Positions 1 through 8,125 of a stretch of 10,782 nucleotides of DNA are shown here, one piece after another. The notes below the pieces were generated by a model. That model was not told the origin of the DNA. It saw only the letters and a list, made by a program, of their open reading frames with translations, and searched no databases. The stretch covers positions 1 through 10,782 of the forward strand of contig JAFLJU010000522.1 in NCBI GenBank assembly GCA_022712835.1, written 5' to 3'. The translations under genes were made by a program, and so were the position numbers. Positions within the stretch are counted from its first letter, which is position 1; each line of letters starts with the position of its first letter. Source of the DNA: Desulfobacteraceae bacterium (GTDB lineage Bacteria > Desulfobacterota > Desulfobacteria > Desulfobacterales > Desulfobacteraceae).

Positions 1-19
1 ACGTGTTCTCTTCCGATCT
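1..19 (+). other. Residual Illumina adapter at contig end
   Basis: Bases 1-19 match the 3' end of the standard Illumina TruSeq read-2 adapter (ACGTGTGCTCTTCCGATCT) at 18 of 19 positions; the only difference is T instead of G at position 7. The match ends exactly at the adapter's ligation end, and plausible genomic sequence follows. This is best read as untrimmed library adapter and not as organism DNA. It does not touch the clpA coding region, whose stop codon is at 50-52. Confidence 0.9.
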
Positions 20-49
20 ATTCTTTCTGATAACCTGAAAAGAGGCACG

Positions 50-2305
50 CTATTTTATCGTAAAGCTCAACGCATCATTTTTCAGGCCGATGGAAAGTTT
101 TCCTCCCTTTTCAAGTTTGCCAAAAAGAATTTCATCGGTGAGCTTGTCTTTTATGGTTGTTTGAATGAACCGGGCTAGAGGTCTGGCCCCAAATTTGGGA
201 TCATATCCCTTGTGAGCCAGGTAGGTCCTTGCTTTGGAAGAATAGGTCAGGGAAATTTCCTTGGTTTTCAGCATGGCTTTCAGCTCGTTCATATTTTTGT
301 CCACGATCTTTTCCATAATCTGTTTGGACAAATGATTGAATTGAACAATATGGTCCAGACGATTTCTAAATTCCGGACTAAATGTTTTTTCAACAGCCTT
401 TAGTGCTTTGGAATCTGTCTGGGCTGTCTGGGAACCAAATCCGATGTTATTGGCATCCATTTCCCTGGCGCCGGCATTGGATGTCATGATAAGGATCACG
501 TTCCTGAAATCTGCGGACTTGCCGTTATTATCGGTCAGGGTGGCATAATCCATGACCTGTAGCAGGATGTTGTACAGATCCATATGGGCTTTTTCAATTT
601 CATCCAGCAACAGGATTGAATGGGGATGTTTTCGGATACTGTCGGTTAAAATCCCCCCTTGTTCGAACCCTACATAGCCAGGAGGTGCACCGATGAGTCG
701 TGACACCGCGTGTTTTTCCATGTACTCGCTCATGTCAAACCGTAAAAATTCAATTCCCATGTTGGCCGCCAGCTGTTTGGCCACTTCTGTTTTTCCCACA
801 CCCGTAGGTCCCATGAACAAAAAGGAGCCGATGGGTCTATCCGGTGCTGCCAGGCCTGCCCGGGAGCGTTTGATGGCGGTTGTCAGTGTGGTGATGGCAT
901 CATCCTGGCCGTAGATAACTTTTAAAAGCCTGGCGGGGAGTGATTCAAGATTGGCCTTGTCCGTGGATGTCACACTGGTGACCGGCACCTTGGCAATTTT
1001 TGCTACAATGGCTTCGATATCTTTGGTGCTGACGTTCTTGCGCTTTCCTAATCCCTTAAGGCGCAGGTAGGCACCGGTTTCATCAATCACGTCTATGGCT
1101 TTGTCCGGTAACAGCCGGTCATTGATGTATTTATCCGACAAATAGGCCGCCGCAGTCAGGGTTTTATCCGAATAATGCAGACCATGGTGTTCTTCGTAAT
1201 AGGGGCGAAGTCCCTTTAAAATATCGCAGGTCTCCTCCACACTGGGTTCGGCCACATCAATTTTTTCAAACCTTCTTGAAAAGGCCCGGTCTTTTTCAAA
1301 ATGGTTTTTATATTCTTCATAGGTGGTGGTGCCGACACACTTGATATCCCCCGAGGAAAGGGCAGGTTTTAAAATATTTGAGGCATCCATTGAACCACTG
1401 GTGGTGGCGCCTGCCCCCACAACTGTATGGATTTCATCAATAATCAGCAGGGCATTCTCTTTTTTTTCAAGGGCATTGATCACATCTTTTAACCGTTGCT
1501 CAAAATCACCTCTGTATTTTGTTCCGGCAAGCAGGGTTCCCATGTCCAGGGAATACAGTTCACAGCCATCCAGGAGATCGGGCACCTGTTTGTTATGGAT
1601 TCTTAAAGCAAGCCCTTCTGCAATGGCGGTTTTGCCAACCCCCGGGTCCCCCACAAGGATGGGGTTGTTTTTTCTTCTGCGGCAGAGCACCTGCATGAGC
1701 CGATCCATCTCATTTTCCCGACCGATGAGGGGGTCGATTTTGCCATCCTGGGCCTTTTTCAACAGATCCGTGGTAAAGGCTTCAAGGGGATCTTTTTTGC
1801 TCTGACGCTTGGGTTTGGGCTCTGCCTGGGGAAACATTCTTTTAGACAGGTCCTGGTCACTTTTGGATTTTTTTTCAGACTCACTTGAATGGGAAATATG
1901 TTTGAGTACATCCAGCCGGGTGATCCCTTCCGACTCTAGATAGAAAGCCGCATGGGAGTCTTTTTCCTGAAAAATGGAGGCCAGAATGTCCCCGAGATTG
2001 ACTTCGTTTTTTTCAGCAGACCTCGCATGGTTGATGGCCCGTTGTATCATCCGCTGGAATCCGATGGTCTGCTGGAGAACATATTCATCCTTGGTCTCTA
2101 TTCTGGTCAGTTTCTCATCAAAGAATTTTTCCAGCTCATCTTTTATCTGGTCCGGGCTACCCCCACATTTTTCAATGGTTTCCATTCCGGTCTCATGGTT
2201 AAGAATTGCATAAAGAACGTGTTCCACACATACATATTCATGCCTTCTCTTTTTTGCTTCCCGTACGGCAAAGCCAAGTGCGGTGCTGAGTTCTTTGCTA
2301 ATCAT
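50..2305 (-). CDS. clpA: ClpA, ATP-dependent Clp protease ATP-binding subunit
   Basis: This is the Hsp100/AAA+ unfoldase that forms a hexamer on ClpP in the cytosol, unfolding substrates and threading them into the protease. At 751 residues it is close to the usual ClpA length (about 758 in E. coli) and looks complete. An N-terminal Clp repeat domain spans about residues 1-145, followed by a charged linker. D1 has Walker A GDPGVGKT (219-226), Walker B LLIIDE (286-291), a KYRG pore loop (263-266) and RR at 344-345. D2 has Walker A GPTGVGKT (499-506), Walker B ILLLDE (564-569) and a GYVGF pore loop (543-547). The IGF at 621-623 is the ClpP-docking tripeptide, so a partner ClpP is expected elsewhere. 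The middle coiled-coil domain of ClpB/ClpC is absent, which separates it from those relatives. The ATG start lies 4 nt after the clpS stop, behind AAGGAG. Confidence 0.97.
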   Translation of the reverse strand: MISKELSTALGFAVREAKKRRHEYVCVEHVLYAILNHETGMETIEKCGGSPDQIKDELEKFFDEKLTRIETKDEYVLQQTIGFQRMIQRAINHARSAEKNEVNLGDILASIFQEKDSHAAFYLESEGITRLDVLKHISHSSESEKKSKSDQDLSKRMFPQAEPKPKRQSKKDPLEAFTTDLLKKAQDGKIDPLIGRENEMDRLMQVLCRRRKNNPILVGDPGVGKTAIAEGLALRIHNKQVPDLLDGCELYSLDMGTLLAGTKYRGDFEQRLKDVINALEKKENALLIIDEIHTVVGAGATTSGSMDASNILKPALSSGDIKCVGTTTYEEYKNHFEKDRAFSRRFEKIDVAEPSVEETCDILKGLRPYYEEHHGLHYSDKTLTAAAYLSDKYINDRLLPDKAIDVIDETGAYLRLKGLGKRKNVSTKDIEAIVAKIAKVPVTSVTSTDKANLESLPARLLKVIYGQDDAITTLTTAIKRSRAGLAAPDRPIGSFLFMGPTGVGKTEVAKQLAANMGIEFLRFDMSEYMEKHAVSRLIGAPPGYVGFEQGGILTDSIRKHPHSILLLDEIEKAHMDLYNILLQVMDYATLTDNNGKSADFRNVILIMTSNAGAREMDANNIGFGSQTAQTDSKALKAVEKTFSPEFRNRLDHIVQFNHLSKQIMEKIVDKNMNELKAMLKTKEISLTYSSKARTYLAHKGYDPKFGARPLARFIQTTIKDKLTDEILFGKLEKGGKLSIGLKNDALSFTIK

Positions 2306-2309
2306 GATG

Positions 2310-2618
2310 CTACTCCTTTTCCATTGTGCTTTTTAAAGGGAATCCTTTATTGCTGGCCAGGTTGTGTACGGCTTGAACTTTTGTTTCTGCAATTTGCCGT
2401 GGATAGATGCCGCAGATTTCCTTTCCCTTACTATGTACATTAAGCATTATTTGGTTTGCTTTTTCAAGTGATTTTCCAAAAACGTTCACAAGAATATCCA
2501 CAACAAAATCCATGGTGGTGTAATTGTCATTGTGCAAAATGACCTTATACATGGGGGGAAGATCCTGTTTGGATTTTGATGAGATCCCTGTCTTGGTCGT
2601 TGAATCAGTGGATGTCAT
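2310..2618 (-). CDS. clpS: ClpS, N-degron adaptor of ClpAP
   Basis: ClpS binds proteins with destabilising N-terminal residues (Leu, Phe, Tyr, Trp) and delivers them to the ClpA N-domain, while blocking some other ClpA substrates. The protein has 102 residues, typical for the family (106 in E. coli). A flexible N-terminus (1-20) precedes PPMYKVILHNDNYTTMDF (21-38), the family signature. By comparison with E. coli from memory, N30, D31 and H62 correspond to the residues that hold the substrate alpha-amino group (N34, D35, H66), and M36 to the gatekeeper M40. The third acidic position of the NDD motif is Asn here (N32). KGKEICG and the ETKVQAV segment are also typical. It lies between secA (9-nt gap) and clpA (4-nt gap) in the usual clpS-clpA order. 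Confidence 0.96.
   Translation of the reverse strand: MTSTDSTTKTGISSKSKQDLPPMYKVILHNDNYTTMDFVVDILVNVFGKSLEKANQIMLNVHSKGKEICGIYPRQIAETKVQAVHNLASNKGFPLKSTMEKE
2313..2318 (-). promoter_or_regulatory. Ribosome binding site of clpA
   Basis: On the minus strand AAGGAG lies 7 nt before the clpA ATG. The clpS stop codon TAG (2310-2312) follows it immediately and sits inside the spacer. Ribosomes finishing clpS therefore end on the clpA initiation site, which suggests translational coupling and fixes the clpA start. Confidence 0.8.
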
Positions 2619-2624
2619 TTTTTT

Positions 2625-2629
2625 CTCCT
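2625..2629 (-). promoter_or_regulatory. Ribosome binding site of clpS overlapping the secA stop
   Basis: The minus strand reads TAGGAGAAAAAAATG. The secA stop TAG (2628-2630) shares its AG with the AGGAG Shine-Dalgarno, which is 6 nt before the clpS ATG at 2616-2618. The arrangement points to termination-reinitiation between secA and clpS and confirms the clpS start. Confidence 0.8.
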
Positions 2630-5150
2630 AGGACATACAGCATTTTTTATATTTCTTACCGCTGCCACAGGGGCAAATATCATTTCGTTGCACTTTGTCA
2701 TGATCTCGCACCAAAGGCTTTTTCATGGAAGGTTCATCGGAATGGGAAAAGGTCAAATTCTGTTGTTCCTTTTGTTTAACCTCTTCAACCCGATCTGGAT
2801 TAGCGATCTGAATTTTAAACAGGATATCCACCACTTCTTCCTTGATCATTTCCATGAGGCCATGGAACATGTCAAACCCTTCTTTTTTGTATATTCGTAA
2901 GGGATCCTGCTGGGCATAGCCCCTAAGCCCTATGCCTTCTTTTAAATGATCCATGGACAGCAAATGCTCTTTCCACCGGGTGTCAACGGTCTGGAGAACA
3001 ACAAACCGCTCCAGTTGCCGCATCTGCTCGTTGCCGATGAGGTTCTCTTTTCCAAGGTAATGGTTTTTTGCCACTTCAAAAATTACGTCGGACACCTGGT
3101 CCCGGGAGTGGTTTTCTTTGACGGATAGGTCCAAATCAACGGGAAACGTAAATAGTTTTTTTGCCCCGGCTTCAATCCCTTTGATGTTCCAGTCCTTAAT
3201 GGGGGTTTTCTCATCTGAGTGTTCATTTACCAATTCATAGGCCTTGTCCTCAACCATTTCCAGGATGACTGATTTTAAATTATCTTCCTGTAATGCCTGG
3301 CGCCGCTGTCGGTAAATGACTTCCCTCTGCTGGTTCATGACATCATCATATTCCAGCAAATGCTTTCTGATTTCAAAATTGTGGCCCTCCACCTTTGACT
3401 GGGCATTTTCAATGGCCTTGGAAATAAAGGTGTGCTCAATGTGTTCCCCTTCTTCAATACCCAGGCGGTCCATGATGGCATGAATTTTATCTCCGCCGAA
3501 TATTCTGAGCAGGTCATCTTCCAGGGACAGATAAAATCTTGAGCTGCCCGGGTCTCCCTGCCTGCCGGAACGACCCCGAAGCTGGTTGTCAATTCGCCTG
3601 GATTCGTGCCGGGAGGTACCCAAAATATGTAATCCGCCAAGTTCGGTTACCCCTTCCCCCAATTTGATATCCGTACCACGCCCCGCCATGTTGGTGGAGA
3701 TGGTCACCGCTCCTTTTTGACCGGCATTGGCAATGATCTGGGCTTCTTCTTTATGGTGCTTTGCATTCAATACCGTGTGGGGAACCCCTTTTTTCTTGAG
3801 TTTTTTACTCAGATCTTCGGAGACGTCAATGGAAATGGTCCCCACAAGCACTGGCTGGCCTTTTTTATGGAGGGCAATGATTTCCAGGATTGCGGCATCA
3901 TATTTTTCTTTCTGGGTCTTATATATCAGGTCGGGAAAATCCTTACGGACCATGGGTTGATGGGTGGGGATCACGATGACATCCAGGTCATAGATTTTTT
4001 TGAACTCAGGAGCCTCGGTCTCTGCTGTTCCCGTCATTCCTGACAGTTTGTCATACATCCTGAAATAATTTTGAAAGGTGATGGATGCCAGGGTCTGATT
4101 TTCATTTTCAATTTTAACATTTTCCTTTGCCTCAAGAGCCTGGTGCAACCCCTCGCTGTAACGCCGTCCCGTCATCAATCGTCCGGTAAACTCATCAACG
4201 ATCACCACCTGATCATTTTTAACAATATAATCGGTATCCCGTTTGAACAGGGTGTGGGCCTTCAGGGCCTGGTTGACATGGTGGAGCATTTCAATGTTGG
4301 CAGGATCATATAAATTATCCACCGACAACAATTCCTCCCCCTTGGCAATCCCATCTTCCGTAAGGGAAACACTTTTGGATTCTTCATCCAGGGTGTAGTC
4401 GATATCGTGTTTAAATGTCGGGATAATGGTGTTGACCTGGGTATAAAAATGGGTGGATTTTTCGGTTGGGCCTGAAATGATCAGGGGAGTTCTTGCCTCA
4501 TCAATGAGGATGGAGTCCACCTCATCCACAATGGCAAAGTTGAGGGGACCCTGGGCCAGGTTTTCCCGTTCAAATTTCATGTTATCCCTGAGATAATCAA
4601 ACCCGAACTCATTATTGGTACCATAGGTGATATCCGAGGCGTAGGCCTCTTTTCTTTCCTGATCGCTGATATCATGGAGAACCACACCGACACTCAACCC
4701 TAAAAAATTATAAATTTGGGCCATCCAGTCTGCATCACGCCGGGCCAGATAGTCATTGACCGTGATAATGTGAACCCCTTTGCCGGAAATGGCATTCAGG
4801 TAAGCCGGAAGAGTTGACATCAAGGTCTTTCCCTCTCCGGTTTTCATTTCAGCGATGGTGCCTTGGTGGAGGGCAACTCCCCCGATGAGCTGTACATCAA
4901 AATGGCGCATGCCAAGTATTCTGACCGAGGCTTCCCTCACCAGGGCAAAGGCTTCCGGTAAAATTTCATCCAGGGTCTCCCCTTTCTCAAATCGATCTTT
5001 GAACTCCAGGGTTTTGCCTGGCAGCTGCTCATCGGTCAGCGACTGCATCTGGGGTTCCAGGGCATTAATTTTATCTAAAGTGGGCTGAAGTTTTTTTATT
5101 AAACGATCATTGTTAGAGCCAAAAACCTTTGTGAAAAATTTGAATACCAT
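2628..5150 (-). CDS. secA: SecA, preprotein translocase ATPase
   Basis: SecA is the ATP-driven motor that pushes unfolded preproteins through SecYEG at the cytoplasmic membrane. The 840-residue protein is complete. NBD1 carries the Walker A loop MKTGEGKT (102-109) and the DEVD box (209-212). A preprotein cross-linking domain spans about 225-370. NBD2 has TGTAETE (373-379), NMAGRGTDI (487-495) and the arginine-finger motif RGRSGRQGD (525-533). Helical scaffold and wing domains run to about 780. A variable linker leads to a C-terminal zinc motif, C826-x-C828-x8-C837-C838, the site expected to bind SecB and lipid; CC in place of the CH of E. coli is a common variant. The ATG at 5148-5150 has only a weak upstream AGG, about 10 nt away. 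It starts the compact secA-clpS-clpA run. Confidence 0.99.
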   Translation of the reverse strand: MVFKFFTKVFGSNNDRLIKKLQPTLDKINALEPQMQSLTDEQLPGKTLEFKDRFEKGETLDEILPEAFALVREASVRILGMRHFDVQLIGGVALHQGTIAEMKTGEGKTLMSTLPAYLNAISGKGVHIITVNDYLARRDADWMAQIYNFLGLSVGVVLHDISDQERKEAYASDITYGTNNEFGFDYLRDNMKFERENLAQGPLNFAIVDEVDSILIDEARTPLIISGPTEKSTHFYTQVNTIIPTFKHDIDYTLDEESKSVSLTEDGIAKGEELLSVDNLYDPANIEMLHHVNQALKAHTLFKRDTDYIVKNDQVVIVDEFTGRLMTGRRYSEGLHQALEAKENVKIENENQTLASITFQNYFRMYDKLSGMTGTAETEAPEFKKIYDLDVIVIPTHQPMVRKDFPDLIYKTQKEKYDAAILEIIALHKKGQPVLVGTISIDVSEDLSKKLKKKGVPHTVLNAKHHKEEAQIIANAGQKGAVTISTNMAGRGTDIKLGEGVTELGGLHILGTSRHESRRIDNQLRGRSGRQGDPGSSRFYLSLEDDLLRIFGGDKIHAIMDRLGIEEGEHIEHTFISKAIENAQSKVEGHNFEIRKHLLEYDDVMNQQREVIYRQRRQALQEDNLKSVILEMVEDKAYELVNEHSDEKTPIKDWNIKGIEAGAKKLFTFPVDLDLSVKENHSRDQVSDVIFEVAKNHYLGKENLIGNEQMRQLERFVVLQTVDTRWKEHLLSMDHLKEGIGLRGYAQQDPLRIYKKEGFDMFHGLMEMIKEEVVDILFKIQIANPDRVEEVKQKEQQNLTFSHSDEPSMKKPLVRDHDKVQRNDICPCGSGKKYKKCCMS

Positions 5151-5309
5151 TTAAATTTTACCTGTTCTTAAGTATATTGGGTGTTAAGTGTGTTGCTGCT
5201 TAAATTTTCTTTGTCAAACATATAAGCATTAATATAAAAAATAAAACAAAAAAAATAAATAAATTGGTTCTTTTAATGGGGGGATTTTTGCAAATTCTGG
5301 GGCGAGGGA
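5151..5309 (-). other. AT-rich leader between M23 gene and secA
   Basis: This 159-nt gap is the largest within the minus-strand block. It is very AT-rich, including a long run rich in A on the plus strand (5231-5262). A TTGACA hexamer is present on the minus strand at 5212-5217, but no good -10 box lies 16-18 nt downstream. TATATT-like hexamers also occur, as expected in such AT-rich DNA. No GC-rich hairpin followed by U residues was seen, so there is no clear terminator for the M23 gene. A secA promoter here is plausible but cannot be placed. Confidence 0.4.
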
Positions 5310-6236
5310 CTAATTAAGGATGTATTTCAAAGGGTTGACCGGCGTGTTGTTTATGCGAACCTCGTAGTGGACATGGGGGCCGGTACTTTGACCGGTGTTG
5401 CCCAGAAGAGCCACAACATCCCCTCTTTTTACGCGTTGGCCCGATTTTACCAGAATTTTTTGAAGGTGTCCGTATTTTGTTACCTTGCCATATCCATGGT
5501 CGATAACAACCAGCATGCCATAATACATTTTCCGGGCAGCATAGGAAACTTTTCCATTGGCAGTTGCAATGACTTTGGTTCCTAGTTTGTTTGAAATATC
5601 AAGGCCGGAATGGAAGGTTCGTTTCCCGGTGAAAGGGGATTTTCGATATCCGAATTTGGATGTGATCCAGCCTTCAACCGGTCTGATGGAAGGGGTTGAT
5701 GCCAGAAAATTCTTTTTTTTCTCAAGTTGCTTGATGAGGTCTTCAAAATTGAGTACCTGCTTCTTGGCCGCAAGCGTTGTCTGGTTCACCTGCTCGTGCA
5801 TTTCCCGGATCAGGTTATTGTGTCTGGCATCCAATGGGATATCCTGATCAAGGTTATTTTCCGGGATCCCGCCAATACCGATGAAACCAGAGGAATTTCC
5901 TGTTTTTTGAATGTCGGCAATCAAACGGACCTTATCTTCTAATTTTGTCAGGTTGACCACATTGTTTTTGAGTGCTTCAATGTTTTTAGCAAAGGCCTGA
6001 ATCTGATCTCGTTGGCTTTGAATCTCATTGCTATTGGACTCAATGGTTTGGGTCAAGGCCTTATTATTAAAAGCGATTGTCTTTAAACGATAGTAATCAA
6101 AGCCCACATAGGTGAGGCTGCCACCGACCCCCATGGCAAGAAGCAGAAAAGACAACACGCCCAGCTTGTGAACGGATATTTCCCTGATGTTGGAATCTGA
6201 ACCGGAGTGAAACCAGATTTTAATTCGTTTTTTCAT
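5310..6236 (-). CDS. Membrane-anchored M23 (LytM-type) peptidase with coiled coil
   Basis: This is a zinc metallopeptidase of the M23 family, whose members cleave peptidoglycan cross-bridges or stem peptides in the periplasm. The 308-residue protein has a short basic cytoplasmic tail, one membrane segment (about 25-45), a predicted coiled coil (about 55-110), a linker, and a C-terminal LytM domain from about 185. The zinc ligands H209 and D213 (HSGLD) and H290 (the second His of HVH) are present, as are the catalytic-type H257 and H288. It should therefore be active, unlike degenerate EnvC/NlpD-type activators. The ATG at 6234-6236 follows AAGAGA. A TTGACA lies on the minus strand at 6267-6272 with a poor -10 (TAAAAA), so a private promoter is uncertain. 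It sits 54 nt after argC and 159 nt before secA. The exact substrate cannot be read from sequence. Confidence 0.92.
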   Translation of the reverse strand: MKKRIKIWFHSGSDSNIREISVHKLGVLSFLLLAMGVGGSLTYVGFDYYRLKTIAFNNKALTQTIESNSNEIQSQRDQIQAFAKNIEALKNNVVNLTKLEDKVRLIADIQKTGNSSGFIGIGGIPENNLDQDIPLDARHNNLIREMHEQVNQTTLAAKKQVLNFEDLIKQLEKKKNFLASTPSIRPVEGWITSKFGYRKSPFTGKRTFHSGLDISNKLGTKVIATANGKVSYAARKMYYGMLVVIDHGYGKVTKYGHLQKILVKSGQRVKRGDVVALLGNTGQSTGPHVHYEVRINNTPVNPLKYILN

Positions 6237-6290
6237 TGTCTCTTTTTTATTTAGATAATCAATTTATGTCAAGTATAATATTGGGTTTTG

Positions 6291-7328
6291 TTACAACGGG
6301 GACTGGACATAATCCAAACCCGTTTCATCCGGTAGCCCAAACATGATGTTCATATTTTGAACCGCTTGCCCTGCTGCACCCTTTAAAAGGTTGTCAATGG
6401 CAGAAACAAGGATGATCCTGCCCGTGTTTTCATCAAAATGGCATCCAATGTCACAACAATTGGTTCCCCTGACATGGGACATGGAAGGAAAGTGGCCTTC
6501 TTTCAGTAGTTTGACAAAGGGTTCTTCGGAATACCATTTTTCATAAGCCTTGCATATATCTTTATATTGGACCCCGTTTTCGGCCTGCCCATAAATCGTG
6601 GAAACCATTCCCCTTGTAACCGGCACCAAATGAGGGACAAAGGTAATATGGACATCTCTTTTCGCGTGGAGGCTTAAAACTTCCTCTATCTCCGGTGTGT
6701 GTCGATGATTCCCAATTTTGTAGGGGGTAAAGGATTCATTTGCTTCACAATAGTGGGCTGCCAGGGACAGGGATCTGCCAGCCCCGCTGACGCCGGATTT
6801 AGAATCGGAGATAATTCCTTCCAATTTTATGAGTTTTTCCCGGATAAGAGGGAGAAGGGCTAGGAGTATCGTGGTGGGATAGCAACCGGGGTTTCCGATT
6901 ATTCTGGCTGTTTTGATTTGATCCCGGTAAATTTCACACAGCCCATATACGCTTTGGGCCAGAAGATTCTTGTCCGTATGTGTCTGATAGGCCTTTTCAT
7001 AGGTGGCAGGATTGTTAAATCTGAAATCGGCAGACAGATCAATTACCTTAATCCCCTGTTCTATTAAGGGGGCTGCATAGGCCATGGAAACCTTGTGGGG
7101 TAACGCAAGAAACATGATATCTACTTTGTTTGAAAGGGCTTTTGCATCAAAATCCTCACAAATGAGGGATTCAAATCCCCGCATGGAAGGGAAAATATCT
7201 GTCAAAGCCTTTCCTTTATAACTGCTGGAAGTCACCGTTTCCAAACGGGCCTTCGGGTGGTTGGAAATCAATTTGACAAGTTCCACGCCTGTATAGCCCG
7301 ATGCACCCGCAATGCCTACTTTAATCAT
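6291..7328 (-). CDS. argC: ArgC, N-acetyl-gamma-glutamyl-phosphate reductase
   Basis: ArgC carries out the third step of arginine biosynthesis, the NADPH-dependent reduction of N-acetyl-gamma-glutamyl phosphate to N-acetylglutamate semialdehyde, in the cytosol. At 345 residues it matches the usual length of the long ArgC type. The N-terminal NADP-binding fold starts with GIAGASGYTG (5-14). The catalytic cysteine is C149 in GNPGCYPT (145-152), and GNHRHTPEIEE (206-216) holds the expected catalytic histidine. SKSGVSGAGR (176-185) and the C-terminal dimer segment are typical. The ATG at 7326-7328 follows GGTAGG at moderate spacing. No other arg gene lies in the window, so it is separated from the rest of its pathway or belongs to an operon without arg neighbours. 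There are no signs of truncation. Confidence 0.97.
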   Translation of the reverse strand: MIKVGIAGASGYTGVELVKLISNHPKARLETVTSSSYKGKALTDIFPSMRGFESLICEDFDAKALSNKVDIMFLALPHKVSMAYAAPLIEQGIKVIDLSADFRFNNPATYEKAYQTHTDKNLLAQSVYGLCEIYRDQIKTARIIGNPGCYPTTILLALLPLIREKLIKLEGIISDSKSGVSGAGRSLSLAAHYCEANESFTPYKIGNHRHTPEIEEVLSLHAKRDVHITFVPHLVPVTRGMVSTIYGQAENGVQYKDICKAYEKWYSEEPFVKLLKEGHFPSMSHVRGTNCCDIGCHFDENTGRIILVSAIDNLLKGAAGQAVQNMNIMFGLPDETGLDYVQSPL

Positions 7329-7385
7329 AATATGCCTACCTGATAATGGGTTGTCTTTTTTGTCGATGAGTTTAAGACAGAAAAA

Positions 7386-7850
7386 CTATTTTTGCAAACC
7401 CAAATATTCAACCAAGGTGTGATTTTCTCCTGCAAGCTTATGATCGATAATGTTACGGATCCTTTCCCAGTCTCCACCAGCAAGTCCCGCGCCAATCAGT
7501 GGGTAGCCGATTTTTTTTCCTGAAAAATCTATTTTGATCCGGGAAAATAATGCCTCAATGGCATCATAATTTGCAAGTACTTTGGCCCCGGAATAATGGT
7601 ATTGGGTATATCCGTTGATGATTATCAGGGGGGTCCCATCGACGTGGACGGTGGCCTTGGAATAGTTTCCCAATTTGTTTTTGTCGCCTGACTCGGTTTC
7701 AAAATCTGCCTGGTATGCATCTGGAAAATTTTCACAAATTTGCTTTGCAATGCCTGCGCCCATGGTGCAAAAACAATTGCACCCGTGGATAATGACATCA
7801 AATTTTCCCGCTAGGGCCAGCTGAATAAGATCTCCTTTTAAACGGTGCAT
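7386..7850 (-). CDS. Small macro-domain protein (ADP-ribose binding or hydrolysis)
   Basis: Stand-alone macro domains bind ADP-ribose and its derivatives; some remove phosphate, acetyl or ADP-ribosyl groups. At 154 residues the protein is one complete domain without extensions. It begins with KGDLIQLA (5-12), then has IIHGCNCF with N25 at the position of the usual substrate-loop Asn, a loop MGAGIAKQI (30-38), and a second ligand loop in GYPLIGAGLAGGDW (115-128). These features place it nearest the Poa1p/TARG1 (ALC1-like) class. The lysine that TARG1 uses for catalysis has no clear counterpart in the INGYTQYHY segment (78-86), so TARG1-type chemistry should not be assumed. Three cysteines (C24, C26, C28) cluster beside the ligand loop. 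The ATG at 7848-7850 follows AGGAAG at short spacing. It heads the minus-strand block, 57 nt before argC. Confidence 0.92.
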   Translation of the reverse strand: MHRLKGDLIQLALAGKFDVIIHGCNCFCTMGAGIAKQICENFPDAYQADFETESGDKNKLGNYSKATVHVDGTPLIIINGYTQYHYSGAKVLANYDAIEALFSRIKIDFSGKKIGYPLIGAGLAGGDWERIRNIIDHKLAGENHTLVEYLGLQK

Positions 7851-7901
7851 ATCTTCCTAAAATATTATGATTGGTTTATGGTTAATCTTAATTTTCCATG
7901 G

Positions 7902-7913
7902 ATAGTTAACTAT
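7902..7913. promoter_or_regulatory. Perfect 12-bp palindrome near macro gene (possible operator)
   Basis: ATAGTTAACTAT is a perfect inverted repeat with no spacer. After one mismatch on each side the symmetry continues for 2 bp (TG...CA). It lies 51 nt before the macro-gene ATG, in the zone where its promoter is expected. The length and place fit a dimeric repressor site, but the cognate regulator is unknown. Confidence 0.4.
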
Positions 7914-8090
7914 GCAAAAAATATTCCTGGTGTGATAAAACCACAAAGGTTCATGCCTTCCACGGAGAAAACATAAAACCTTAGAGCAGACAAAAGCCAT
8001 GGGCGTGCTGATCTGAACTGGCATTGTCTTTGTATGATACCATGATATTTTTTTTGATGGTGAAGGAATTCCCCCGGGGAGTTTATTTTA

Positions 8091-8120
8091 ATTTACCCGT
8101 CAGTTTGATTTACCCATCGG
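8091..8120. repeat. Short direct repeat ATTTACCC(R)TC(R)G, two copies
   Basis: ATTTACCCGTCAG (8091-8103) and ATTTACCCATCGG (8108-8120) match at 11 of 13 positions, with a start-to-start distance of 17 bp. A partial inverted copy of the ACCCGT core (ACGGGT) occurs at 8159-8164. The repeats lie about 220-250 bp before the TTG start of the NUDIX gene and may be binding sites for a regulator. Confidence 0.4.
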
Positions 8121-8125
8121 GAGAA

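Noticed and set aside
1323..1805. Plus-strand open frame of 160 codons inside clpA
   Set aside because: It is antisense to conserved ClpA D1 coding sequence and rich in Ser, Pro and Arg as expected of the reverse frame. No ribosome binding site or domain supports it.
5189..5217. Possible sigma-70 promoter of secA starting with TTGACA on the minus strand
   Set aside because: The -35 hexamer is perfect, but the hexamers at 16-18 nt spacing (such as AACACA) do not resemble a -10 box. In DNA this AT-rich a single hexamer is weak evidence.
5231..5262. A-rich run considered as the U-tract of a terminator for the M23 gene
   Set aside because: The minus-strand T-run has no GC-rich hairpin before it; the preceding bases do not form a stable stem.
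7352..7379. Inverted repeat TGTCTT/AAGACA between the macro gene and argC, considered as a terminator
   Set aside because: The stem is only 6 bp with a 16-nt loop and has low GC. No U-run follows on the minus strand, so it does not look like an intrinsic terminator.
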